Shown here piece by piece: positions 37,571 through 46,146 of a DNA stretch of 64,000 nucleotides (positions within the stretch are counted from its first letter, which is position 1; each line of letters begins with the position of its first letter). The stretch comes from Massilia rubra (lineage in GTDB: Bacteria; Pseudomonadota; Gammaproteobacteria; Burkholderiales; Burkholderiaceae_D), in the NCBI RefSeq assembly GCF_011682065.1, contig NZ_VUYU01000001.1:124001-188000 (forward strand), given 5' to 3'. The notes under the pieces are model-generated. The model made no database searches. It saw nothing but the letters and a program-made list of their open reading frames with translations, and was not told the DNA's origin. A program made the position numbers and the translations under genes.

Positions 37571-38281
37571 TCATTCTTGCCCAATCGCATGACGCAGCGC
37601 GGCGCGCGCCAGCAGCCGGGTCGAGTCGAGCGTGGGCAGGGGCGAATTGCCGTTGTTCATGATCAGCGGAATTTCCGTGCAGCCCAGCACGACCGCGTCG
37701 CAACCGCCATCTTTCATTTTCGCGATGGTTTGTTGGAAATAGGCGATCGCCGCCGGCTTGCATTCGCCGTTGACCAGTTCGTCCATGATGATGCGGTTGA
37801 TTTCCATGCGCGCCGCCAGGCCGGGACGCACCGTGGCCAGGCCGTGCGCGGCGAAGCGTTCGGGGTAGACTTCGCTCTCGACCAGCCAGCGCGTGCCGGT
37901 CAGGCCGATGCGCTTGTAGCCGCGCGCCAGCGCCTCGTCAGCCACCACGTCGGCGATGTGCAGCCAGGGCAGGGGCGAGCGCGCCAGGATCGGCGCCAGC
38001 GCCTGGTGAATCGTGTTGTCGGGGCAGATCAGGAAATCGGCGCCGGCGCTGGCCAGCTTGTGCGCCGACGAGAGCATCAGTTCGCCCACGCCCGCCCAGT
38101 CGTCGGCGTCGATGCAGCGCATGTAGGCGGCCAGCGCGTGCGAATGCATGGTCAGTTGCGGATGCTCGTAGGGGCCGAGCTGGCGCGCGCCCTCGTGGCA
38201 GATGGTGCGGTAGCACAGCGCCGCCCCCTCGGCCGAGCAGGCGACGATGCCGATATGTAATTCTCTGTTATGCGATTCCAT
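37571..38281 (-). CDS. Aspartate/glutamate racemase family protein
   Basis: A 236-residue protein of the Asp/Glu/hydantoin racemase superfamily, which uses two cysteines as acid and base. The first catalytic region reads GADFLICPDNTIHQA, where the Cys is two residues earlier than in the CNTAH form; the second is DAVVLGCTEIPLIM with its Cys intact. The N-terminus HIGIVACSAEGAALCYR is the first strand of the fold. The amino acid substrate is not clear. The gene probably has its own promoter in the gap before the lipoprotein gene. Confidence 0.85.
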   Translation of the reverse strand: MESHNRELHIGIVACSAEGAALCYRTICHEGARQLGPYEHPQLTMHSHALAAYMRCIDADDWAGVGELMLSSAHKLASAGADFLICPDNTIHQALAPILARSPLPWLHIADVVADEALARGYKRIGLTGTRWLVESEVYPERFAAHGLATVRPGLAARMEINRIIMDELVNGECKPAAIAYFQQTIAKMKDGGCDAVVLGCTEIPLIMNNGNSPLPTLDSTRLLARAALRHAIGQE

Positions 38282-38409
38282 ACGGAATATCCTAGCACTG
38301 TGTGGCGCACAATGTGGCGCACATACGTTTTGTTACCTCGAATTTGTTGTCGCCGCTGTGGCGCGCCATTTACAATTCTTTCTCACTTTCACTTTTCCCG
38401 GATTTCACA

Positions 38410-38589
38410 ATGAATGCCCGCCTGGTTTGCCGTATCGCCGCCATCCTCCTGCTGCCTGCCGTACTGAGCGGTTGCGGCGTGATGGCGGCGCCTTGCCGCG
38501 TCGGTTCGGCCGTGATCAAGATGGTTCCCGTGGTCGGGCATGTGGCGGCGCTGCCGACCGACGCCTGCGCCGCGGTGATCGATCCTTGA
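38410..38589 (+). CDS. Small lipoprotein (DUF6726-like)
   Basis: A 59-residue protein with a lipobox, LPAVLSGC, so the mature form is a lipid-anchored peptide of about 38 residues. The mature part CGVMAAPCRVGSAVIKMVPV followed by VGHVAALPTDACA has two further Cys residues and recalls the DUF6726 group of tiny betaproteobacterial lipoproteins (name given from memory). Function unknown. It lies 37 bp before the next gene and may be co-transcribed with it. Confidence 0.7.
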   Translation: MNARLVCRIAAILLLPAVLSGCGVMAAPCRVGSAVIKMVPVVGHVAALPTDACAAVIDP

Positions 38590-38626
38590 CGCCGCGCCGG
38601 GCGAGCCCGCCGGCGGGCCGTTGAGC

Positions 38627-39094
38627 ATGGAACAGCACCTGCGCCGCCACTGGCTCGCTTCGCTCCTGCTCGCCGCGTTCCTGCTGTCGCTGGTCTGGGC
38701 CGCGATGGCGCCGATCCGCCCCGGCAGCCGCGATTTCTTGCTCGACATTCCCGAACACGCCGCCGAACGCCGCCGCGCCGGCGACAAGGCCGAGGTGCTG
38801 CCGCCGGTGGTGCGCCTGACCGTGGGCTTGCGCGACGTGCTGCTGCTCAGGAACAGCGACAGCGTGCCGCACCAGGTCGGCGGCCTGCGCCTGATGCCGG
38901 GCCAGGAATTCCGCCTGCCCTTCGAGCGCGCCACCGAATTGCAACTGCCGTGCAGCGCGCGCGTCAGCGGTGAACTGACGGTGCTCGTGAGCATCCATCC
39001 GAATCCCGGACCGGACCGCCTGCGCTGGCGCCTGTACGCGCTCGAACAGGCGCTGCGCGGTTACGCCATCAAGGGGCCGCCGGAGCGTAGTTAA
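38627..39094 (+). CDS. Membrane-anchored cupredoxin-like protein
   Basis: A 155-residue protein with one N-terminal membrane anchor (WLASLLLAAFLLSLVWAAMA). The soluble part contains VVRLTVGLRDVLLLRNSDSV then PHQVGGLRLMPGQEF, a pattern like plastocyanin/cupredoxin modules with a His after the Ser/Val strand, though a full Cu-site set is not visible. A TTG two codons upstream (38621) is an alternative start. Its 3' end overlaps the convergent lipoprotein gene by 26 bp. Confidence 0.6.
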   Translation: MEQHLRRHWLASLLLAAFLLSLVWAAMAPIRPGSRDFLLDIPEHAAERRRAGDKAEVLPPVVRLTVGLRDVLLLRNSDSVPHQVGGLRLMPGQEFRLPFERATELQLPCSARVSGELTVLVSIHPNPGPDRLRWRLYALEQALRGYAIKGPPERS

Positions 39095-40790
39095 TCCGCC
39101 GCGCTTCGCGCAGGCGGCCGTTTTTCAGCTTGCCTTCCACCAATTCATCGCCCAGCAGCGCAAACAGGCGTCCCTGCGCGAACAGCGGACGGGCATTGCC
39201 GTACCACACAGCGGCGTCGCCGGGTGCGTCGTGCCCGGCCTTGAGCGCGCCCAGTTCGCGCAGCTTGAGCGCGGTGTTGCGCAGGTACAGCACAGAGGCC
39301 GCGTCGGCGACCGCGACCGCGTCCTCGCTGCGATCCGGCTGCGCGGCTTCTTCCACGATTGCCAGGCTCAGCATGCCCTGGCCGGGCCGCTGGGCGGCGT
39401 AATACGGCTCCTGGACGCGCGCCGGCGTCTCCCGCGCGTTCGGATGGACATAGGTGCTGGCCAGGGTGGCTTGCTGGTCCGGCCCCGGCCCCAGCCTGAT
39501 GCTGCTCAGGTGCAGCGCGCTGCGCGCCTGGCCGGCCACCACCGCATCGACGCCCATGGCCGCGATGCGTTCGACCGGGTGCGCCAGTTGCAGGCGCTGC
39601 AAGCCGCCGCTGCCATCCCAGCGCAGCGCGAACAGCGGCGCGCGTCCATCGGCCGTGCTGGCCGCGCCGCCATACACCAGCCACGGGCCGATAAAGCGGT
39701 TGCGCATCGGCGCCGAGGAAAAATCGGGCAAGTCCTTGTAGCTGGCCATGGGCGCGCGCTCGCTGCCGTCGGAAAACGCTTGTAGCGGCAGGCGCAGCAA
39801 GGCCAGGGCGTTGGCGCCGGCCTGGCCGCGCCAGGAACGGGTGGCCCCGTCCGCGCCCACCAGCACGTTCAAGTGGGCGTCCGCGCTTTCGTGGAAAGAG
39901 AACTGGTCGTACGGCGCGCCGGCCACGCGCAGCGCGCCTGGCGCGCCACCGTTGAGCGGCATGCGCACCAGGCCGGCGCCGGCGTCGCCCGCGTACGGCA
40001 GCGTCCAGACGTACAGCGCTTGCGGCGCCATGTAAAAGGCGCGCGCGCGCGGCGCCAGCAGCACGCTGGCATCGCAGCGCAGCGCGCGCGCGGCCAGGTC
40101 GCACACGGTGACGCTGTGCAAGGCCAGGCCGCTGTCGATGGCGGCGTCGAGGCGATACACGCGGCTGGCCGGGGCGATGCGCTGGAACGGCGCCGCCCCC
40201 GCGCGCAGCGCCGGCAGCGCGGCCAGCGGGTCGGCGGCCAGCGCATCGGGCGCGCGCGCCGCGTACAGCACCAGCTTGCTGTCGACCTGGCTGACGGCGA
40301 CCGTGCCCGGCGCGCCGCCATCGCCGGCGCGCAGCAGGTAGCTGGCGCGAAACGCCAGGCGGCCGCCGGCGTCGATGTCGAACAGGTTGATCCCGGTGCT
40401 GCGCTCGGGGTCGCTGTAACCAATCAGCGCCACCGTGTCATCGGACACGATCAGCGCGTCATGGCGGCTCATGGCGGCGGCGCCGGGCGCGAAGGCGTCG
40501 ACCGCCACGACCGGCTTGAGCTGGTCCTTGCCGATCTCGACGGTAAACAGGCGTCCGTGGCGCAGCAGCACCAAATGCCGCCCGTGCTCGGCGGCCAGGG
40601 CGCTGTCGGCCGGTGGCGCTGGGTCCGCTGGCAGCGGCGCGGCCGCTGCCGGCTGGTCCTTGAAAAACGCCTCCAGCTGCGCGTCGTCCTCGAACGCGTG
40701 CAGGGTTTTCGGTGGCGCCGGCTCGCTGGCGCGCTGCTGGCAGCCCGCGAGCAGCAGCAACGCCAGGCCGGCCGCGAAAAAGTGCGACAT
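39069..40790 (-). CDS. Large lipoprotein with predicted beta-propeller domain
   Basis: A 573-residue lipoprotein with the lipobox LLLLAGC at residues 11-17. A Pro/Ala-rich linker follows to about residue 60. The rest is a run of beta-strand blades (HLVLLRHGRLFTVEIGKDQL, DALIVSDDTVALIGYSD, HLNVLVGADGATRSWRG), consistent with a seven- or eight-bladed propeller like the secreted beta-propeller domain proteins. No catalytic motif is visible. GGAGAG precedes ATG 40790. Partners unknown; the divergent gene encodes a LON-domain protein. Confidence 0.7.
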   Translation of the reverse strand: MSHFFAAGLALLLLAGCQQRASEPAPPKTLHAFEDDAQLEAFFKDQPAAAAPLPADPAPPADSALAAEHGRHLVLLRHGRLFTVEIGKDQLKPVVAVDAFAPGAAAMSRHDALIVSDDTVALIGYSDPERSTGINLFDIDAGGRLAFRASYLLRAGDGGAPGTVAVSQVDSKLVLYAARAPDALAADPLAALPALRAGAAPFQRIAPASRVYRLDAAIDSGLALHSVTVCDLAARALRCDASVLLAPRARAFYMAPQALYVWTLPYAGDAGAGLVRMPLNGGAPGALRVAGAPYDQFSFHESADAHLNVLVGADGATRSWRGQAGANALALLRLPLQAFSDGSERAPMASYKDLPDFSSAPMRNRFIGPWLVYGGAASTADGRAPLFALRWDGSGGLQRLQLAHPVERIAAMGVDAVVAGQARSALHLSSIRLGPGPDQQATLASTYVHPNARETPARVQEPYYAAQRPGQGMLSLAIVEEAAQPDRSEDAVAVADAASVLYLRNTALKLRELGALKAGHDAPGDAAVWYGNARPLFAQGRLFALLGDELVEGKLKNGRLREARRINYAPAAP

Positions 40791-40999
40791 GGGGTGGCTC
40801 TCCTGGTGGTTGTCTTTTCTTGTCTCTTGTTGTTTCCCCGCAGCGACTATTGCGCATTGGCGGGACATGGAATGTAACGGAAGCGGCTCCAAAAAGGGGT
40901 TGCTTGATGTAAAAAAAGTAAAATGGCGATACACACACGCCGGCACGCGGCCGGACAATCGTGCTTCGCTGCCGGCCCGGATTCTGGCATCATGGGGTG

Positions 41000-41617
41000 A
41001 TGGCGACCCTCTCTTTCCCTCTGTTTCCTCTTGGTACGGTCCTGTTTCCGGACGGCGTGCTGCCTTTGCAGATTTTCGAAGTGCGCTACCTCGACATGGT
41101 GGGCAAGTGCATCGCCAGCGGCAGTCCGTTCGGCGTGGTGCTGCTGACCGAGGGCCACGAGGTGCGCACGCCCGAGGGACAGGAGCGTTTCCACCCGGCC
41201 GGCACCCTGGCTTCGGTGCAGGACAGCGCCATGAGCGCGCCCGGGCTGATGCAGGTCAGTTGCCGCGGCGGCGCGCGCTTTCGCATCCTGGCCAGCGAGC
41301 GCCGCCCGAACGGCTTGTGGATGGCCGAGACCGAACTGGTCGAAGACGACCACCCGGTGCCGGTGCCGTCCGAGCTGCAGGGCGCGGCCGACGCGCTCGA
41401 CCGCGTGCTGGCCTCGCTCGACGAGGTGCCCGAACAGCGCTGGCCGGTGCTGCCGCCGTTCCGCCTGGACGACTGCGGCTGGGTCGCCAACCGCTGGTGC
41501 GACCTGCTGCCGCTGCCGAACGACCAGAAATACCGCTTGCTGATGCTGGACAACCCGGTCATCCGGCTCGAATTGTTGCACGATATGCTGGACGAACATG
41601 GCCTGATCACGTCCTGA
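41000..41617 (+). CDS. LON substrate-binding (N-terminal) domain protein
   Basis: A 205-residue protein containing only the LON N-terminal domain (PF02190-like), without ATPase or protease parts. The start SFPLFPLGTVLFPDGVLPLQ and IFEVRYLDMVGKCI are the family hallmarks, with FGVVLLTEGHEV next. The C-terminal third is helical. Stand-alone LON-domain proteins are thought to bind unfolded or specific proteins, but targets are unknown. ATG at 41000 matches the conserved start. Confidence 0.9.
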   Translation: MATLSFPLFPLGTVLFPDGVLPLQIFEVRYLDMVGKCIASGSPFGVVLLTEGHEVRTPEGQERFHPAGTLASVQDSAMSAPGLMQVSCRGGARFRILASERRPNGLWMAETELVEDDHPVPVPSELQGAADALDRVLASLDEVPEQRWPVLPPFRLDDCGWVANRWCDLLPLPNDQKYRLLMLDNPVIRLELLHDMLDEHGLITS

Positions 41618-41639
41618 AACGTGTTCCGGAGTCCGCCTC

Positions 41640-41667
41640 TTGCGCGGCCACGGCGCAATGATAAGAT
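41640..41667 (+). promoter_or_regulatory. Possible promoter of the anti-sigma-like gene
   Basis: TTGCGC (41640-41645), a 16-nt spacer and TAAGAT (41662-41667) lie 60 nt before the start codon at 41727. Match to consensus is moderate. Confidence 0.35.
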
Positions 41668-41726
41668 AGCAGGAAGCGACTTTTGCCCCTGCCGCACGGG
41701 CGCCCCGATCAGACGAGGATGGCAGT

Positions 41727-42482
41727 ATGAGCTTTTCCGATGAAATCCTGAAGGCCTACGCCGACGGCGCGCTGGGCGAGGACACTCGCCAGGCGGTCGA
41801 GGCGGCCCTGCGCGAGGATCCGCTGCTGGCGGCACGGGTGCGCCTGCTCCTGACCCAGCACAGCAACGCCTTTGCCGGTTTCGGTCCGGGCAGCGCCGAT
41901 GGTGCGGCCCAGCGCCAGCCGCAGGCGCCGCGCTCGGCCAAGGTGGTGCACCTGCACGCGGTGCGCGCCGCGCGGGTGGTCGGCACGCCCGCGCCGGTGG
42001 CCGAAGAAACGCCGCAGATCTGGTCGTGGCCGGCCTGGGCCAAGCTGGGCGGCATGCTGTCGGCCGCGGTGCTGGCCGGCGCCGGCCTCGGCTACGCGAT
42101 CGGCCCGGTCCCGCTGGCGCTGGCCGACGGCGACGGCGCGGCCCTGATGGCGCGCGGCGCGCTGGCGCTGGCGCTGACCCAGCAATTGTCGGGCGCCCCG
42201 GCGGCCGACGCCCCGGTGCGGATCGCCCGCAGTTACTTGTCCAAAGAAGGCGCTTACTGCCGCAGTTTCCGGGTTGCCAACGGCGGCGGGCTGGCCTGCC
42301 GCATCGATGGCGGCGGCTGGCAGATCGACCTGTTCGCCAGCATGGACGGCGCGCCGGGCGAGTACCGCAGCCCCGGCCAGGATATGCCGCAGGCGCTGCG
42401 CGGCGCCATCGAGCGGCGCGCCGACGAGCCGCTCGATCCGATCGCGGAACGCGCCGCGCGCGACCGCGGCTGGAAGCGCTGA
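41727..42482 (+). CDS. Anti-sigma factor-like membrane protein
   Basis: A 251-residue protein starting DEILKAYADGALGEDTRQAV, the usual N-terminal helix of anti-sigma domains (here without the zinc-binding HxxxCxxC). One membrane helix (LGGMLSAAVLAGAGLGYAIG, residues about 110-130) separates it from a periplasmic domain of about 120 residues with two cysteines (GAYCRSFRVANGGGLACRI) that may form a disulphide. No sigma factor gene is adjacent, so its partner, if any, lies elsewhere. Confidence 0.75.
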   Translation: MSFSDEILKAYADGALGEDTRQAVEAALREDPLLAARVRLLLTQHSNAFAGFGPGSADGAAQRQPQAPRSAKVVHLHAVRAARVVGTPAPVAEETPQIWSWPAWAKLGGMLSAAVLAGAGLGYAIGPVPLALADGDGAALMARGALALALTQQLSGAPAADAPVRIARSYLSKEGAYCRSFRVANGGGLACRIDGGGWQIDLFASMDGAPGEYRSPGQDMPQALRGAIERRADEPLDPIAERAARDRGWKR

Positions 42483-42521
42483 GGGCGGCTGCGCCAGGTC
42501 AGGCGCCGGCGCACGACGATG

Positions 42522-45500
42522 TCAGGCGCACAAGGCCCGGTTGCGTCCCTCGGTCTTGGCGCGGTACATGGCGCGGTCGGCATGTTCGACCAGTTGCTCC
42601 GGCGCGCCGTTCTCGTCCGGCATCAGCGACACCACCCCGATACTGATCGTCACCACCCCGTACGGCGACTTGGCGTGCGGCAGCGCCAGCTGTTCCAGCG
42701 CCAGGCACAGCGCGCAGGCCAGTTCGTGCGCTTCGGCCACGCTGGTGGCCGGCGCCAGCAGCGCGAATTCCTCGCCGCCGTAGCGCGCCACCAGGTCGGA
42801 CGGACGGCGCGCGTGCGCCGCGATCACCCCGGCCACCGCGCGCAGGCACTGGTCGCCGGCCTGGTGTCCGTAATGGTCGTTGTAGCTCTTGAAATGGTCG
42901 ACGTCGAGCATCGCCAGCGCCACCGGATAGCCATTGCGCGCGCCGCGCTTCCATTCGGCTTCGAGCGCATGGTCGAAGCCGCGCCGGTTGGCGATGCCGG
43001 TCAGCCCGTCCGTGGAGGACAGCGCCGCCAGCTTGGCGTTGCTCGCTTCGAGCTCGGCGGTGCGCTCGGCCACCATGTGCTGCAACTGCTTCTGGCGCCG
43101 GGTCAGGTCGCGCACCCGCGCGCGGTACGCCGCGCTCAGGAGCCCCAGCGCCAGCAGCGCGAGGATGGTGCGGAACCACCAGGTTTTCCACCACGGCGGC
43201 AGGATCGTCACCGTCATGCTGGCCGCGTTCTCGCTGCGCACGCCCTGGTGGTTGGCGGCGCGCACCGAAAACGTGTAGCTGCCCGGATCGAGGTTGGTGT
43301 AGGTGGCGCTGCGGTGCGCCGCGTCGGTCTGCACCCAGGCGCGGTCGAAACCGTCGAGCCGGTATTCGTAGGTGTTGCGCACCGGATCGGTGAAGTGCAG
43401 GGCCGCGAATTCGATCGAAAACACCGAGCCGTCGCCGGCCAGGGTCAGGTTGCTTGGCGCCGTCACCGGACCGTCGAGTTTCAGGCCCGGCACCGCGCGC
43501 CCGTCGCGCAGCGAGCGGTTGAACACGCTGATGTCGGTGATCGCCACTTGCGGCGGCGAGGAGACGCTGCGCACCGCCGCCGGACTGACCCCGGTGATCC
43601 CCTTGACCCCGCCGAAATACAGGCGCCCGTCCGGCGCGGCGTGCGCGGCGCCCGAGGAAAATCCTTCCGACAAGCCATCGGCGGCGGAGAAACGCGCCAC
43701 CTTGCCGCTGTCCGGGTCGAGCCGCAGCAAGCCGTTCGCCGTGCTCAGCCACAACTGGCCGGCGCGGTCGCTGCGCATCGCCAGGATCTTCAGCGGCCCC
43801 ACGCTGTCGGGCCCGTCGTAGCGGCGGAAGCTGATCGCCCCGGCCGCGTCCGTCATGACCTGGTTCACGCCGCGCGCGGTGCCGGCCCACAGCCGTTCCT
43901 GCGGGTCCTGGTACAACGCAACCACATTGTTGTCCGACAGCGAGCGCGCATCGCCGGCGCGCTGGCGCAGGTGGCGGAAGCGGCCGCTGGCCTGGTCCAG
44001 CACGTCGAGCCCGCCGCCGCCCCATTCCGAGCCCATCCACACGCGCCCGAGCCGGTCTTCGACGATGCTGGTGGTGCCGCTGACGCTGCGGCTGTCCGCG
44101 CGCGCCGGGTCGGACGGGTAGGGCGTGCTCTGGCCGCTGGCCGGGTCGTAGCGCAGCACGTGCAAACCGGTGCCGATCCACAGGGCGCCGCCGGCGGCCG
44201 GGGCGATGGTGTTGATGAAGTCGCTGCCGACCGAGCCGAAACTGACCACCCGCAGCGGCGCGTCGAGCGCGTCGAGGCGGTTCAGGCCGGCCGATGTGCC
44301 GATCCACAAGGGGCCGTCCGGCTGCTGGTACAGGCTGTAGACGATATTGCTGCTCAGGGCGGGTCCGGGCGGGCCCGCTGGCGCCGCGCCCGGACCGGCC
44401 CTGGCGTCGGCGCGGTAGCTGCGCAGCACGGCGCCGCTGGCGCTGTCGAACAGCGACAGGCCGGCGTTATTGGCCAGCCACAAGCGTCCGTCGGGCGCCC
44501 CTTCCATGGCGCGCATGGCATTGTTGGGACGCAGGTTGTTGGCATCGACGTCGAAGGGAATAAAGCGCTGGAAGCCTTCGCTGTTCAGGTTGACGAGGCT
44601 GATGCCGTCGGTGATCGAGCCGATCCACAGCATGCCGCTGCGGTCGTGCATGACGGCGCGGATATCGTCCGACGGCAGGCTGTAGCTATCGTTGGCGCGG
44701 TGCACGTAATGGACGGCCTGGGCGCCGGGTTGTTCCTGGCGCTCGCGCTGTTTATCCCAGCGCAGCAGGCCGGCGCCGAGCGTGCCGGCCCAGACGGTGT
44801 CGTTGCGGTCGCCGTACAAGGTGTTGATGCGGGTCGCGGGCGAGTCCACCTGGCGCCGCGTGTTCCACGGCTGGCCGGCGCGCCAGCTCACCACCCCGGT
44901 CTCGGTGCCGATCCAGAGCGTCTGGTCGGGCGCGAAGTGCAGGGCGCGCACGATGTTGAGCTTGGGATCGGGCGCCTCCGGCCGGTCGACCCGGAAGTGC
45001 GTGAAATCGCGCGCGCCGGGCGCCAGGTAATCGAGCCCGCCCGGCCAGGTGGCGGCCCACAGGCCGCCGCCGGCGTCCAGGGCGATGGCGTTCAGGTCGT
45101 TCGAGGCGAGGCTGCCGGGGCGCGCCGCGTCGTGCAGGTGCAGGGTGAAGCGGGCGCTGGCCGGATCGAAGTGTTGCAAGCCGCCCCAGGTGGCCAGCCA
45201 CATGCCGCCCTTGCCGTCGCCGATGATCTTCTTGACGATGCGCTGCGAGGCCGGGCCGGGGGCCGGCACGAAGCGGGTGAAATTGTTGGTCTCGGGATTG
45301 AAGCGCGCCAGCCCGTTCTGGGTCGCCACCCAGATCGCGCCGGCCGGGTCTTCATACAGGTCGGAGACGCGGTCGTGCGGCAGGTTGCCGCCGCTGTTGG
45401 CGTTGCTCACGTACTTGACCGCGTGGTAGCCGTTGTAACGGTACAGCCCGCCGCTGTGGGTGCCGATCCACACGAAACCCTGGCGGTCCTGCAGCAGCGC

Positions 45501-45671
45501 CAGGATCGACAGCTCGCTCGAATCGAACGAGGGCAGGCGCTTGAAGCGCAGCGCCGAGGTGGGGGCGGTGCCGGCCTGGGCGGCGATCGACATGAGGCAC
45601 AGGAGGGCGCACAGCAGCAGGCGCGGCAGGGCGAAGGGGTGACGCGCGAAGGCGGTAAATACGCTGAGCAT
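42522..45671 (-). CDS. Propeller-sensor diguanylate cyclase
   Basis: A 1049-residue membrane sensor that makes cyclic di-GMP. After a signal peptide (LLLCALLCLMSIAAQA) come many two-component-regulator propeller repeats (GFVWIGTHSGGLYRYNG, GAIWVATQNGLARFNP, GALWIGTGLHVLRYDP) over some 650 residues, then a Y_Y_Y domain (YEYRLDGFDRAWVQTD). A membrane helix (FRTILALLALGLLSAAY), a coiled coil and a GGEEF domain follow. The catalytic motif is RYGGEEFALL and an RxxD product-inhibition site (RPSD) lies five residues before it. ATG 45671 gives the best signal peptide. Confidence 0.93.
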   Translation of the reverse strand: MLSVFTAFARHPFALPRLLLCALLCLMSIAAQAGTAPTSALRFKRLPSFDSSELSILALLQDRQGFVWIGTHSGGLYRYNGYHAVKYVSNANSGGNLPHDRVSDLYEDPAGAIWVATQNGLARFNPETNNFTRFVPAPGPASQRIVKKIIGDGKGGMWLATWGGLQHFDPASARFTLHLHDAARPGSLASNDLNAIALDAGGGLWAATWPGGLDYLAPGARDFTHFRVDRPEAPDPKLNIVRALHFAPDQTLWIGTETGVVSWRAGQPWNTRRQVDSPATRINTLYGDRNDTVWAGTLGAGLLRWDKQRERQEQPGAQAVHYVHRANDSYSLPSDDIRAVMHDRSGMLWIGSITDGISLVNLNSEGFQRFIPFDVDANNLRPNNAMRAMEGAPDGRLWLANNAGLSLFDSASGAVLRSYRADARAGPGAAPAGPPGPALSSNIVYSLYQQPDGPLWIGTSAGLNRLDALDAPLRVVSFGSVGSDFINTIAPAAGGALWIGTGLHVLRYDPASGQSTPYPSDPARADSRSVSGTTSIVEDRLGRVWMGSEWGGGGLDVLDQASGRFRHLRQRAGDARSLSDNNVVALYQDPQERLWAGTARGVNQVMTDAAGAISFRRYDGPDSVGPLKILAMRSDRAGQLWLSTANGLLRLDPDSGKVARFSAADGLSEGFSSGAAHAAPDGRLYFGGVKGITGVSPAAVRSVSSPPQVAITDISVFNRSLRDGRAVPGLKLDGPVTAPSNLTLAGDGSVFSIEFAALHFTDPVRNTYEYRLDGFDRAWVQTDAAHRSATYTNLDPGSYTFSVRAANHQGVRSENAASMTVTILPPWWKTWWFRTILALLALGLLSAAYRARVRDLTRRQKQLQHMVAERTAELEASNAKLAALSSTDGLTGIANRRGFDHALEAEWKRGARNGYPVALAMLDVDHFKSYNDHYGHQAGDQCLRAVAGVIAAHARRPSDLVARYGGEEFALLAPATSVAEAHELACALCLALEQLALPHAKSPYGVVTISIGVVSLMPDENGAPEQLVEHADRAMYRAKTEGRNRALCA

Positions 45672-45737
45672 GGCAAATAGGTGTCTACAGTACCGGCCAC
45701 CCCGGGAATGCCGGGGAACCCGGGCAGTGTAAACCAA

Positions 45738-46146
45738 GTTGGCTGTGCGGCAATACCTCTTTCAAGATGTATTATCGATGTACAGTTGCCGGGATTTAGG
45801 GTATCGTTTACGGCACTATTATTGCATCTACGTCCGTACGCCCGGTTCTGCCGACGCTGTCGTGGCACTATTCGAGCTGGCCATCGGTCTTGCCACTGGC
45901 AGCCTGTCAGACTTGGGATCGTCGGCTGCAAAAATATCTGGACGGGCCATATCTCACCGCTTTCTCGGCCAATAGCTCGCTATTGGCACTGCGAAATCGT
46001 CGAAATAGGGCCTCGCCCAGCTATTTTTTCGCTTCGACTCCCCAAGCCTGACAGGCTGCCAGCCGGCTCGTCCCCGTCCATCCTGGAAGTTCCCCGCGTC
46101 GGCTTGTCCGGGCGTAGAGCAGATTGAACTTACGCCCGGAAAACTT
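45738..46146. other. Intergenic gap with helicase leader
   Basis: 409 bp divide the divergent cyclase and helicase genes. I see no gene or RNA family in it. Several AT-rich patches (GATGTATTATCGATGTACAG, CGGCACTATTATTGC) could hold promoters of both genes. The helicase start has only a weak ribosome-binding site. Confidence 0.4.

Noticed and set aside
42519-45680. A 1053-codon open frame on the plus strand
   Set aside because: It is antisense to the propeller-GGEEF cyclase. The sense frame has a signal peptide and clear domains; the plus-strand translation is low-complexity Arg/Ala/Gly/Val typical of a GC-rich shadow.
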